A model generated the notes under the pieces. It saw nothing but the letters and a program-made list of their open reading frames with translations. It searched no databases and had not been told where the DNA came from. A stretch of DNA of 64,000 bases from Mycolicibacterium malmesburyense (GTDB lineage: Bacteria; Actinomycetota; Actinomycetes; Mycobacteriales; Mycobacteriaceae). Location of the stretch: assembly GCF_001050015.1 (NCBI RefSeq), contig NZ_CVTB01000199.1:4323-68322 (forward strand), written 5' to 3'. The position numbers and the translations under genes were made by a program. The number at the start of each line of letters is the position of its first letter. The first letter of the stretch is position 1. Of the stretch, positions 7,716 to 15,423 are shown piece after piece.

Positions 7716-8402
7716 GTGGATGACATCAAGGCCGTCCTGTTCGACTACTCGGGCACGCTGTTCCGCCTCGAGGAGGACGACAGCTGGTTTCACGGGATGG
7801 AGGTCGACGACCGCGAGGTCGACGGCCACGTCCAGGCCGAGTTGATGCGCCGGATGACCGCGCCGACGGGCCACCACGTCGACATGACGCCGGGAGCCCA
7901 CCACGTGTGGGCGAACCGCGACCTGGCGCCGCATCTGCACCGCGAGGCGTACCTGCACGTGCTGCGCGAGTCCGGCCTGGCCGACGAACACGCCGAGTCG
8001 CTGTACGGGCTGCTGATCGACCCGCTGAACTGGACGCCGTATCCCGATACCGCCGAGGTGCTACGCGGCCTGCAACGGCGAAACATCAAGACCGCGGTGG
8101 TCTCGAACATCGCCTTCGACGTGCGGCCGGCATTCGCGTCGATCGGGGCGGCCGAGTTCGTCGACGAGTTCGTGCTGTCCTTCGAAGTCGGTGCGGTCAA
8201 ACCCGACCCCGCGATCTTCGAGACCGCGTTGACCCGGCTGGGTGTGGCCGCCGCGTCCGCGCTGATGATCGGTGACAGCGACGAGGCCGACGGCGGGGCC
8301 CGCGCGGTGGGGTGCGGCTTCGCCCTGGTCGATCCGCTGCCGACGACCGAGCGGCCCGACGGTCTGCGAACCGCGCTGTCCGACCACGGCGTGACGGTTT
8401 GA
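7716..8402 (+). CDS. HAD-superfamily hydrolase
   Basis: A 228-residue HAD-like protein with a cap domain between motif I and motif II. Motif I reads FDYSGTLF, with nucleophile Asp at residue 10 but Ser in place of the second Asp of DxD. The later motifs are VVSNIAF, GAVKPDPAIF and MIGDSDEADG. Loss of the second Asp argues against a standard phosphomonoesterase; this DxSGT form is shared by an uncharacterised HAD group. Ten bases separate it from the sigma-factor gene. Substrate unknown. Confidence 0.85.
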   Translation: MDDIKAVLFDYSGTLFRLEEDDSWFHGMEVDDREVDGHVQAELMRRMTAPTGHHVDMTPGAHHVWANRDLAPHLHREAYLHVLRESGLADEHAESLYGLLIDPLNWTPYPDTAEVLRGLQRRNIKTAVVSNIAFDVRPAFASIGAAEFVDEFVLSFEVGAVKPDPAIFETALTRLGVAAASALMIGDSDEADGGARAVGCGFALVDPLPTTERPDGLRTALSDHGVTV

Positions 8403-8406
8403 GCGC

Positions 8407-8412
8407 TAGCCT
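8407..8412 (+). promoter_or_regulatory. -10 element, leaderless promoter
   Basis: TAGCCT is followed by six bases and then the ATG at 8419. No ribosome-binding site is present, which is consistent with a leaderless mRNA. Confidence 0.5.
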
Positions 8413-8418
8413 CGCAGA

Positions 8419-8874
8419 ATGGGCGACCGGGCCGCTCCCCCGCGGTGGCTCAAGCACGCCAACAAGGTCGTGATGGCGCTGCTGCGGCTCGGGGTGCCGA
8501 TCTCGCGGCACGAGTCCCCCGTGGTGTTGACGGTGCCGGGTCGGACTACCGGTAAGCCGCGTTCGACGCCTGTGACGCCGATGACCGTCGACGGCGTCCG
8601 CTACGTCGTCAACGGCTATCCGGGCGCGGACTGGGTGCGCAACGTCCGCGCGGCGACCGAGGTCACGTTGCGGCAGGGCGGACGATCGGAGCGGCTGCGG
8701 CTCGTCGAGCTGAGCCCGGCCGAGGCGCGTCCGGTGCTACGGGAATTCACGGCGCAGGTCGCCGTCGGCGTCGAAATGATGAAGCGGGCGGGCATCCTGG
8801 AGACCGGTACCCCTGACGAAGCCGAGGCCATGGCGGGGCGTCTGCCGGTGTTCCGCGTCGAGGGGATCACGTAG
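8419..8874 (+). CDS. Nitroreductase/deazaflavin (F420)-dependent reductase family protein, copy 1
   Basis: A 151-residue split-barrel protein of the DDN-like family. The core VLTVPGRTTGKPRSTPVTPMTVDGVRYVVNGYPGADWVRNVRAATEV contains the GRxTGxxR and ADWxxNxRA motifs that bind F420 in characterised relatives. It is followed 10 bases later by a close paralogue, so the pair looks like a tandem duplication. The enzymes reduce quinones or nitro compounds with F420H2 in known members; the substrate here is unknown. Confidence 0.87.
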   Translation: MGDRAAPPRWLKHANKVVMALLRLGVPISRHESPVVLTVPGRTTGKPRSTPVTPMTVDGVRYVVNGYPGADWVRNVRAATEVTLRQGGRSERLRLVELSPAEARPVLREFTAQVAVGVEMMKRAGILETGTPDEAEAMAGRLPVFRVEGIT

Positions 8875-8877
8875 CGT
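8872..8877 (+). promoter_or_regulatory. -10 element overlapping the stop of deazaflavin reductase copy 1
   Basis: TAGCGT contains the TAG stop at 8872-8874 and lies seven bases before the ATG at 8885. It fits a leaderless promoter internal to the gene cluster. Confidence 0.45.
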
Positions 8878-8884
8878 TTCGACC

Positions 8885-9334
8885 ATGTCCGAGATTCGCT
8901 TGCCGTGGTGGCTGAAGTACGTCAACAAGGCGATGATCGGCCTGCAGAGGCTCGGTGTCCTCGGCGAGAAGGGCCCAGTGGTGCTCGAGGTCCCCGGCCG
9001 CAAGACCGGTAAGCCGCGCAAAACCCCGGTCACGCCGATGGAGGTGGACGGGCAGCGCTACGTGGTCGGCGGGGTGCCCGGTTCCGACTGGGCCGCCAAC
9101 GTCCGGGCCGCCGGCGAGGCCACGCTGCACATCGGCCGCCGCAGTGAACGGGTGCGGATGGCCGAGATGCCCGCCGAGGAGGCGCGACCACTGCTGCGTC
9201 AGTTCCCGACCAAGGTGCCCACGGGCGTCGACTTCATCAAGAACGCCGGACTGGTCACCGGGCCCAACCCCGACGAGTTCGAGGCCCTCGCGGGACGCTG
9301 CCCGGTTTTCCGCATCGATAAGGTATCCCCGTGA
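8885..9334 (+). CDS. Nitroreductase/deazaflavin (F420)-dependent reductase family protein, copy 2
   Basis: A 149-residue paralogue of the preceding gene. The two align along their whole length (WLKYVNKAMIGLQRLGV, VLEVPGRKTGKPRKTPVTPMEVDGQRYVVGG, GSDWAANVRAAGEATLHIGRRSERVRMAE). The F420-binding split-barrel motifs are conserved. Its TGA stop overlaps the GTG start of menB by four bases, so it is coupled to menaquinone synthesis. A quinone-linked redox role is plausible, since DDN-type enzymes reduce menaquinone, but this is inference. Confidence 0.87.
   Translation: MSEIRLPWWLKYVNKAMIGLQRLGVLGEKGPVVLEVPGRKTGKPRKTPVTPMEVDGQRYVVGGVPGSDWAANVRAAGEATLHIGRRSERVRMAEMPAEEARPLLRQFPTKVPTGVDFIKNAGLVTGPNPDEFEALAGRCPVFRIDKVSP
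9319..9324 (+). promoter_or_regulatory. -10 element in front of menB
   Basis: TAAGGT lies inside the last codons of the preceding gene and ends six bases before the GTG of menB at 9331. It could give menB its own leaderless transcript besides read-through. Confidence 0.45.
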
Positions 9335-10242
9335 GTGACAACCCCTTTGACCCGTCCCAGTGGCGGTCCGTCGACGGCTTCGACCTGACCGACCTCACCT
9401 ACCACCGCCACGTCCTCGAGGGCGTGCCGCAGCCCACGGTGCGCGTCGCGTTCGACCGGCCCGAGGTGCGCAACGCTTTTCGTCCGCACACCGTCGACGA
9501 GCTCTACCGCGTCCTCGACCACGCCCGGATGTCGTCGGATGTCGGTGTCGTGCTGCTCACCGGCAACGGACCGTCGCCGAAGGACGGCGGATGGGCGTTC
9601 TGTTCCGGCGGCGATCAGCGGATCCGCGGCCGCAGCGGCTATCAGTACGCATCGGGTGAGACCGCCGAGACCGTCGACCCCGCACGCGCCGGGCGCCTGC
9701 ACATTCTCGAGGTGCAGCGGCTCATCCGGTTCATGCCCAAACCGGTGATCTGCCTGGTCAACGGGTGGGCCGCCGGCGGCGGGCACAGCCTGCACGCCGT
9801 GTGCGACCTGACGTTGGCCAGCCGCGAGCACGCGAGGTTCAAGCAGACCGACGCCGACGTCGGCAGCTTCGACGGGGGTTACGGCAGCGCGTATCTGGCC
9901 AAGCAGGTCGGCCAGAAGTTCGCCCGCGAGATCTTCTTCCTCGGCAGGCCGTACACCGCCGAACAGATGCACGCGATGGGCGCGGTCAACGCGGTCGTCG
10001 ACCACGCCGAACTGGAGACCGTCGCGCTGCAGTGGGCGTCGGAGATCAACGGCAAATCGCCGCAAGCGATCCGGATGCTCAAGTACGCGTTCAACCTGAC
10101 CGACGACGGGCTGGTGGGTCAGCAGTTGTTCGCCGGTGAGGCAACGCGTTTGGCGTACATGACCGACGAGGCGGTCGAGGGCCGCGACGCGTTTCTGGAG
10201 AAGCGCGACCCCGACTGGAGCGCTTTCCCGCGCTACTTCTAG
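9331..10242 (+). CDS. menB: 1,4-dihydroxy-2-naphthoyl-CoA synthase MenB
   Basis: A 303-residue crotonase-fold enzyme of menaquinone synthesis that closes the second ring by converting o-succinylbenzoyl-CoA to 1,4-dihydroxy-2-naphthoyl-CoA. MenB-specific features are SGGDQRIRGRSGYQYASGE near residue 90, GWAAGGGHSLHAVCDL (oxyanion hole), and TDADVGSFDGGYGSAYLA. The C-terminus ends PDWSAFPRYF as in other MenB enzymes. The length is close to the mycobacterial norm. The stop overlaps that of the converging MpaB gene. Confidence 0.96.
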   Translation: MSDNPFDPSQWRSVDGFDLTDLTYHRHVLEGVPQPTVRVAFDRPEVRNAFRPHTVDELYRVLDHARMSSDVGVVLLTGNGPSPKDGGWAFCSGGDQRIRGRSGYQYASGETAETVDPARAGRLHILEVQRLIRFMPKPVICLVNGWAAGGGHSLHAVCDLTLASREHARFKQTDADVGSFDGGYGSAYLAKQVGQKFAREIFFLGRPYTAEQMHAMGAVNAVVDHAELETVALQWASEINGKSPQAIRMLKYAFNLTDDGLVGQQLFAGEATRLAYMTDEAVEGRDAFLEKRDPDWSAFPRYF

Positions 10243-11189
10243 GACGGGGAGACGGCGCCCGGGACGCGGTAGGCGAACGACTTCTTCTGCCGCTCGGCCA
10301 TCTTCTCCAGGCACTGGTGGTGCTTGCGCGCGTGATACGCCAGCGGGAAGTACGTCAGCCGATCGGGAAGCACTCGGTAGGCGATGCGGATCGCCTTGTA
10401 GACGCGGTTGAGCCGGCGTTCCTCCTCGGGGCTCCAGCTCACGCCGAGCTTGCTGCGCAGGCGGGGGTCGAGCAACCCGACGATCGACAGATAGTTCAAG
10501 CGGAGCACCGGCCGCAGCATGGCCTTGATCACCGGGTAGAACATCTTCGGCATCGACGGGGGCATCTCCATCGTTCCGGTGATCAGGTCGTCCATCAGCT
10601 TCTGGGCCTGCGGTGTGGCCTCGAGCTTGTCGACCATCGACTCGAAGTAGTCGGTCATCTCCTGATCGGTCTGGGGATAGTCGCGCATCGGCACGTGCAG
10701 CAGGCGCGCCAGCCGGCGGTTGTCGCGCAACACCTGCGCCTTCTCGTCGTCGGTGAAGTCGCGGCCGATCAACAGGCGGGCGCCGTGGACGTTGACGATG
10801 TAGCCGGTGCAGATGACCCATTGGTACGCCTCGGGATTCAGCGCGCTGATCTGCTTGCCGGTCGCGTCGCTCTTCATCGTCATCGGCCGGTGCATGGCCC
10901 GGACGCGGTTGCCCTCGGCCGCGGCCTCCGTGCCGCCGTACGTCCACCGCAGCACGGAGTCGATGGAACGGATCGCCCGTCCGCCCGGATCACCGTGGAA
11001 CGCCGCGGAATAGCGGCCGGTGACCTCGGCGATGACGGGATGCATCGCCTGCATCATGAACGCAGCGCCCTCGAAGATCAGGAACGTCCACCGGCCCGTG
11101 TGCTCGGCGGTCAGCGAATCCGGCGGGACCAGTTCGATCGGTCCGTCGTCGATCGGCGAGGAGAGATCGATATCCGAAGTGGCGGTCAT
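10239..11189 (-). CDS. MpaB-family (DUF2236) oxygenase-like protein, copy 1
   Basis: A 316-residue helical protein of the DUF2236/MpaB group, which includes haem-binding latex-clearing oxygenases. Characteristic stretches are FLIFEGAAFMMQAMHPVIAEVT, RSIDSVLRWTYGG, RVRAMHRPM (candidate haem His) and EAYQWVICTGY. A good AGGAGG ribosome site precedes the ATG at 11189. It is divergently transcribed from a TetR gene, a typical self-regulated pair. The substrate is unknown. A second family member lies at 54450-55307. Confidence 0.87.
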   Translation of the reverse strand: MTATSDIDLSSPIDDGPIELVPPDSLTAEHTGRWTFLIFEGAAFMMQAMHPVIAEVTGRYSAAFHGDPGGRAIRSIDSVLRWTYGGTEAAAEGNRVRAMHRPMTMKSDATGKQISALNPEAYQWVICTGYIVNVHGARLLIGRDFTDDEKAQVLRDNRRLARLLHVPMRDYPQTDQEMTDYFESMVDKLEATPQAQKLMDDLITGTMEMPPSMPKMFYPVIKAMLRPVLRLNYLSIVGLLDPRLRSKLGVSWSPEEERRLNRVYKAIRIAYRVLPDRLTYFPLAYHARKHHQCLEKMAERQKKSFAYRVPGAVSPS

Positions 11190-11273
11190 GGGCGGCGCCC
11201 ACCTCCTATCCAGGTAGTGCGGGCGAGGTTAATATGACCGCCAGGTCGCATTCAAGTCGCATAAGGGGCGCTT
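11190..11273. promoter_or_regulatory. Divergent promoter/operator region, MpaB gene and TetR gene
   Basis: This 84-bp spacer holds ribosome sites for both genes (AGGAGG leftward, AAGGGG rightward) and repeated GTCGCAT units at about 11245 and 11255. GACC-N4-GGTC is a possible dyad. The TetR repressor probably binds here, but the exact site is not certain. Confidence 0.4.
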
Positions 11274-11903
11274 ATGGGCACGAATAACCGCAGCTCAGGC
11301 GGCAGGAAACTACCTCAGCAGCAACGGTCTCGTGCGATGGTCGCAAAAATCGTCGAGACGACGGCCGACCTGCTCCTCACCACAGACCCAACGCAGATCA
11401 CCACAAACCTGATCGCCGACCGCGCAGGTGTCAGCAAAGGCTCGATCTACCAATACTTTCCCGACAAGGAGGAGATCCTCGGCGCCGCCATCGAACACCT
11501 CGCCCGGTCGCAGGCGCCGGCGCTGGAGGAACGGCTGCGGACCGTGACGCTCGCCGAACCCGCCGAGGCGATGGCGGCCTCGATCGACATCCTCATCGAC
11601 GTGACGATCGCCAACCGCGGCCTGCTGCGCTACCTCGCCGAACGCCCCGACCACGTGCGCACTTTCGAGAGCATCTCGGGCCTGAACGCGACGCTGGTGG
11701 CGATGTCGACGCTGCACATGAACCACTACCACGACCAGTACCGCAACGAGCTGAGTCCAAAGGCGTTGGCGTGGTTGTTCTTCAACATGGCGGTGGCCAC
11801 GACGCTGCGCTACATCGAGTCCGACGACCCGATCCGCCTCGACGAGCTGCGCGCCGGGCTGAAGTTCGCCTCCTCGGGCCTGCTCGCCGGCGGCCGCGAC
11901 TGA
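11274..11903 (+). CDS. TetR/AcrR-family transcriptional regulator
   Basis: A 209-residue repressor with the N-terminal helix-turn-helix at about residues 20-65 (IVETTADLLL, ITTNLIADRAGVSKGSIYQYFPDKEEIL). The C-terminal ligand domain is unassigned. It is divergent from the MpaB-like gene and probably controls both. The ATG at 11274 has an AAGGGG site at good spacing. Confidence 0.9.
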   Translation: MGTNNRSSGGRKLPQQQRSRAMVAKIVETTADLLLTTDPTQITTNLIADRAGVSKGSIYQYFPDKEEILGAAIEHLARSQAPALEERLRTVTLAEPAEAMAASIDILIDVTIANRGLLRYLAERPDHVRTFESISGLNATLVAMSTLHMNHYHDQYRNELSPKALAWLFFNMAVATTLRYIESDDPIRLDELRAGLKFASSGLLAGGRD

Positions 11904-11956
11904 GCGATTTGTGAGTGATTTCGATCGGTGAGCGAACGTTTTCACTCACAAACCGC
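11904..11956. repeat. Long-stem hairpin, family with conserved loop core
   Basis: Arms of 15 bases (11904-11918 and 11942-11956, 14 of 15 paired) begin right after the TetR stop. The loop contains CGATCGGTGAGCGAACG, which matches the loop of the menA hairpin (31991-32045) at 15 of 17 bases although the stems differ. It may act as a terminator and belongs to a dispersed palindrome family. Confidence 0.65.
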
Positions 11957-11961
11957 TCACC

Positions 11962-11967
11962 TAGACT
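11962..11967 (+). promoter_or_regulatory. -10 element, leaderless promoter of SDR gene
   Basis: TAGACT ends six bases before the GTG start at 11974, with no ribosome site, so the transcript is probably leaderless. Confidence 0.5.
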
Positions 11968-11973
11968 CCGCTC

Positions 11974-12858
11974 GTGAGCAAGAGCCCGTTGCGGCGGTTG
12001 GCCGACCAACTCGTCCTGACCACCATGCGTCCCCCGGTCGTCCCCGAGTTGTTGCAGTACCAGCCCGGCCGCGACGTCGTCGACCTGCGGGGCAAGCGCA
12101 TCCTGCTCACCGGCGCGTCATCGGGGATCGGCGAGGCGGCCGCGGAGAAGTTCGCCCGGCGCGGGGCCACCGTCGTGGTCGCCGCACGGCGCCAGGAACT
12201 GCTCGACGCGCTGGTCGACCGGATCACCGACGCCGGCGGGGACGCCTGGGCGCACGCGTGCGACCTGTCGGACCTCGACGCGGTCGACGGCCTCGCCGAA
12301 CGGGTCACCGAGGAGCTCGGCGGCATCGACATCCTGATCAACAACGCCGGCCGGTCGATCCGGCGGCCGCTGGCCGAGTCGCTGGAACGCTGGCACGACG
12401 TCGAACGCACCATGGCGCTCAACTACTACGGGCCGCTTCGGCTGATCCGCGGACTGGCGCCGGGCATGCGCGAGCGGCGCGACGGCCACATCATCAACGT
12501 GTCGACCTGGGGTGTGCTCAGCGAGTCGTCGCCGTTGTTCTCGGTGTACAACGCGTCGAAGGCGGCGCTGACCGCGGTGAGTCGCGTCATCGAAACCGAA
12601 TGGAGCTCCGACGGAGTGCACTCGACGACGCTGTTCTATCCGCTGGTGCGCACCCCGATGATCGCGCCCACCCGCGCCTACGACGGCCTGCCGGGGTTGA
12701 CCGCCGACGAGGCCGCCGACTGGATGGTCACCGCCGCCAAGACCAGGCCGGTGAGGATCGCGCCGCGGATGGCGGTCAGTGCCCAGGTACTCAACAGTTT
12801 CGCACCCGCGGTGGTCGACGCCGTGATGAAACGTCAACGCGTACAGCCGAACAAGTAG
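11974..12858 (+). CDS. Short-chain dehydrogenase/reductase
   Basis: A 294-residue classical SDR. The NAD(P)-binding motif TGASSGIG is near residue 47, DxSD-type DLSDLD follows, NNAG is near 118, the catalytic Ser region is INVSTWGVLSESS, and YNASK (YxxxK) is near 190. It resembles M. tuberculosis Rv0547c, which has the same neighbourhood. The start is GTG at 11974 on promoter evidence. The next gene, an acyl-CoA ligase, starts two bases after its stop, suggesting a shared lipid-like pathway. Confidence 0.9.
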   Translation: MSKSPLRRLADQLVLTTMRPPVVPELLQYQPGRDVVDLRGKRILLTGASSGIGEAAAEKFARRGATVVVAARRQELLDALVDRITDAGGDAWAHACDLSDLDAVDGLAERVTEELGGIDILINNAGRSIRRPLAESLERWHDVERTMALNYYGPLRLIRGLAPGMRERRDGHIINVSTWGVLSESSPLFSVYNASKAALTAVSRVIETEWSSDGVHSTTLFYPLVRTPMIAPTRAYDGLPGLTADEAADWMVTAAKTRPVRIAPRMAVSAQVLNSFAPAVVDAVMKRQRVQPNK

Positions 12859-12860
12859 AC

Positions 12861-14402
12861 ATGCCCCATCCCGACATCGCCACCGTCGCCGACATCGCAC
12901 GCGTCTTCGGCGCCGAGCGTCCGGACGCGATCGCGTTGATCTCCGGTGAGCGCACCGCGACGTTCGCCGAGTTCGACGCGCGGTCCAATCGGGTGGCCCA
13001 GGCGCTGCGCGCCGCCGGTGTCGGGTTCGGCGATCGGGTCGCGTTCGTCGAGAAGAACGGCATCGAGTTCTTCGAAGTCGCTTGTGCGCTGTCCAAACTC
13101 GGCGCGGTCGTGGTGCCGGTCAACTGGCGGCTGGCGCCACCGGAGATGGCGCACATCATCGACGACTCCGGCGCGAAGGTGGTGATCGTCGGCGACGAGT
13201 TCTTCGGACATCTCGAGGCGATCGAGGACCGGCTGACGGCCAGCGTCGTCGCGATCGGTACGCACCCCCGCTGGCCGGAGTTCGACCGGTGGATCGCCGA
13301 CCAACCCGCCGAAGACCCCTGTGTCACAACGCAACCCGATGACGTCGCGTTCCTGATGTACACCTCGGGCACCACCGGCTCGCCCAAGGGCGTCATGCTG
13401 ACCAACGACAACTACTTCTGCAAGGCCACCGGCATCGCCGACCAGTGGCGCTTCGACGCCGACAGCGTGAGCCTCGCGGTGATGCCGATGTTCCACATGG
13501 CGGGCTCGGGCTGGGCGCTGGTGGGGCTGTGCGAGGGTGCGCGCACGGTCGTGCTGCGTGACGTCGACCCCGCCGCGATCCTCGAGGCCGTTGCGCGGCA
13601 CGGCATCACGAACATGTTGCTGGTTCCGGTGGTGATCCAACGGCTGCTGGAGACCCCTGGCGTGGAGACGACGGACTTCTCGGCGCTGCGCGCGATCGTC
13701 TACGGCGCGTCGCCGATCACCGACGACGTGCTCATCCGCGCGCTCGAGCGGTTCAACTGCGATCTGCTCCAGGTCTACGGGCAGACCGAGACCACCGGCT
13801 CCGTCACGCAACTCGACCGCCATGACCCCGAACTGCTGCGCTCGTGCGGTAAGCCGTTTGCCTGGGTCGAGGTGCGCATCGTCGACGACGCGGGACGCGA
13901 TGTGCCCACCGGGACGGTCGGTGAACTGTGGACCCGGTCGCGTCAGAACATGCGCGGGTACTGGAACAATCCCGCCGCGACGGCCGCGACCATCACCCCG
14001 GACGGCTGGCTGAAGACCGGCGACGCCGGCTACATCGACGGCGAGGGGTATGTGTTCCTGCACGACCGCGTCAAGGACATGATCGTGTCCGGCGGCGAGA
14101 ACGTGTACCCCACCGAGGTCGAGAACGTGTTGATGACGCATCCGGGCGTCGCCGACGTCGCGGTGATCGGGGTACCGGACCCGGCGTGGGGAGAGGCGGT
14201 GAAGGCGATCGTCGTAGCCGCCGCGGGCTCCTCCCCCGGCGAGGCGGAGCTCATCGCCTACGCGCGCGACCGGCTCGCCGGCTTCAAGCTGCCGAAATCG
14301 GTGTCGTTCGCCGACGACCTGCCCCGCACGCCCAGCGGCAAGATTCTCAAGCGCGCGTTGCGCGAACCGTACTGGGAAGGTGTCGGGCGGCGGATCGGCT
14401 GA
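12861..14402 (+). CDS. Acyl-CoA synthetase (FadD-type, ANL superfamily)
   Basis: A 513-residue AMP-forming ligase. Motifs: MYTSGTTGSPKGVML near residue 167, VYGQTETTG near 309, WLKTGDAGYID near 380, DRVKDMIVSGGENVYPTEVE near 398, and the C-terminal Lys in PRTPSGKILKRALRE. The ATG at 12861 is two bases after the SDR stop. It resembles the FadD3/FadD13 group, but the exact member is not identified. It is probably co-transcribed with the SDR. Confidence 0.92.
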   Translation: MPHPDIATVADIARVFGAERPDAIALISGERTATFAEFDARSNRVAQALRAAGVGFGDRVAFVEKNGIEFFEVACALSKLGAVVVPVNWRLAPPEMAHIIDDSGAKVVIVGDEFFGHLEAIEDRLTASVVAIGTHPRWPEFDRWIADQPAEDPCVTTQPDDVAFLMYTSGTTGSPKGVMLTNDNYFCKATGIADQWRFDADSVSLAVMPMFHMAGSGWALVGLCEGARTVVLRDVDPAAILEAVARHGITNMLLVPVVIQRLLETPGVETTDFSALRAIVYGASPITDDVLIRALERFNCDLLQVYGQTETTGSVTQLDRHDPELLRSCGKPFAWVEVRIVDDAGRDVPTGTVGELWTRSRQNMRGYWNNPAATAATITPDGWLKTGDAGYIDGEGYVFLHDRVKDMIVSGGENVYPTEVENVLMTHPGVADVAVIGVPDPAWGEAVKAIVVAAAGSSPGEAELIAYARDRLAGFKLPKSVSFADDLPRTPSGKILKRALREPYWEGVGRRIG

Positions 14403-14425
14403 ACCGGCGTGATAGACACGAGGGC

Positions 14426-14797
14426 ATGGAGATTCTGGCCAGCCGGATGCTCATTCGGCCGGCGGACTACCAGCGGTCGCTGACGTTCTACCGCGACGAG
14501 CTGGGGTTGGCGATCGCCCGCGACTACGGCGCGGGCACGGTGTTCTACGCCGGCCAGTCGCTGATCGAACTCGCCGGTCACGGCGGCCCGCGTGCGGGCG
14601 GCACGATGTGGCTGCAGGTGCGCGACCTCTACGCCACCGAGAAAGAACTGTCGGACCGGGGCGTGCCGATCGCGCGCGAGGCCCGCGAAGAGCCCTGGGG
14701 TCTGCACGAGATGCACGTCACCGACCCCGACGGCGTTTTGCTGATCTTCGTTCAGGTGCCCGATACGCACCCGTTGCGGCGCGACACCCGGCAGTGA
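14426..14797 (+). CDS. VOC-family (glyoxalase/dioxygenase-like) protein
   Basis: A 123-residue vicinal-oxygen-chelate protein with the typical repeated beta-alpha-beta fold: an N-terminal SRMLIRPADYQRSLTFYRDELGL half and a C-terminal GLHEMHVTDPDGVLLIFVQ half. It corresponds in position to M. tuberculosis Rv0546c. A GAGGG ribosome site precedes the ATG at 14426. Function unknown; metal-binding residues are partly present. Confidence 0.85.
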   Translation: MEILASRMLIRPADYQRSLTFYRDELGLAIARDYGAGTVFYAGQSLIELAGHGGPRAGGTMWLQVRDLYATEKELSDRGVPIAREAREEPWGLHEMHVTDPDGVLLIFVQVPDTHPLRRDTRQ

Positions 14798-14801
14798 CGG
14801 G

Positions 14802-15107
14802 TCAGCGTGCGGGGCTCGCCAGCGGCCAGCCGACCGACGCCAGCCGCGACGCAACCTGGTGCATCTCTTCGGGATTCGGTTCCTGGGCGGTGACGCGCTG
14901 GATCGCCGCGCGAATGTCGTCCTCGGTGACGGTGTCGGAGGTGGAACCCTTCAGCACCGCTTGTGCGGCCCTGATCACCTCGTCCTCGGCGAGCGAGCGC
15001 TTCAGCAGGGCGAGCAGCGGGAAGTAGTCCTTCGGCGGCACGCCCTCCGGATATCCGCGGCGCAGCCAGTTGAGCACGCTGTCCAGTACGTTGCGGTTCT
15101 CGGTCAT
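14802..15107 (-). CDS. DUF3349 protein, copy 1
   Basis: A 101-residue small helical protein with the DUF3349 pattern VLNWLRRGYPEGVPPKDYFPLLALLKRSLAEDEV and the C-terminal ASVGWPL. The ATG at 15107 (MTENRN) was chosen over an upstream in-frame TTG at 15119. A paralogue lies on the other side of pitA at 16906. The family is essentially mycobacterial, with no known function. It lies downstream of pitA in the same direction. Confidence 0.85.
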   Translation of the reverse strand: MTENRNVLDSVLNWLRRGYPEGVPPKDYFPLLALLKRSLAEDEVIRAAQAVLKGSTSDTVTEDDIRAAIQRVTAQEPNPEEMHQVASRLASVGWPLASPAR

Positions 15108-15120
15108 GATGTCGCGCAAC

Positions 15121-15405
15121 TCATTTCCGGGGCATGAAGGGGAACAGGTCGATACCCGTGTGGTGAATGATCGTGGTCCTGGTGATCCACAGCACCGCGG
15201 TGATGATCACCCACCCGACGAACACGAACAGCGCAATGCCCAGATATTTGCGGGCCGGGTTCGGCGCGGTCACGGTGCCGTCGGCGGACTCGTCCCCCGC
15301 GCCGCTGGAGAAGGCCATCAGCCCGGTGGCGAACAAGGCGGGCAGGCCGGCTCCGAGCAGCAGCCCGATCACCAGCACTCGAAAGATGCTTTCCAAATGA
15401 CCCAT
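15121..15405 (-). CDS. Small conserved membrane protein
   Basis: A 94-residue protein with two hydrophobic segments (about residues 7-31 and 53-76). It sits 18 bases downstream of pitA and probably belongs to the same transcript. It resembles M. tuberculosis Rv0544c by position and length. It may assist the phosphate transporter, but that is inferred from context only. Confidence 0.8.
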   Translation of the reverse strand: MGHLESIFRVLVIGLLLGAGLPALFATGLMAFSSGAGDESADGTVTAPNPARKYLGIALFVFVGWVIITAVLWITRTTIIHHTGIDLFPFMPRK

Positions 15406-15423
15406 CGATGTTCCTTCTCGCCC

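Noticed and set aside
11928..14402. An 824-codon frame that fuses a low-complexity N-terminus to the acyl-CoA ligase
   Set aside because: The N-terminal 310 codons run antiparallel in meaning to the SDR gene in another frame. The ligase begins at ATG 12861 right after the SDR stop.
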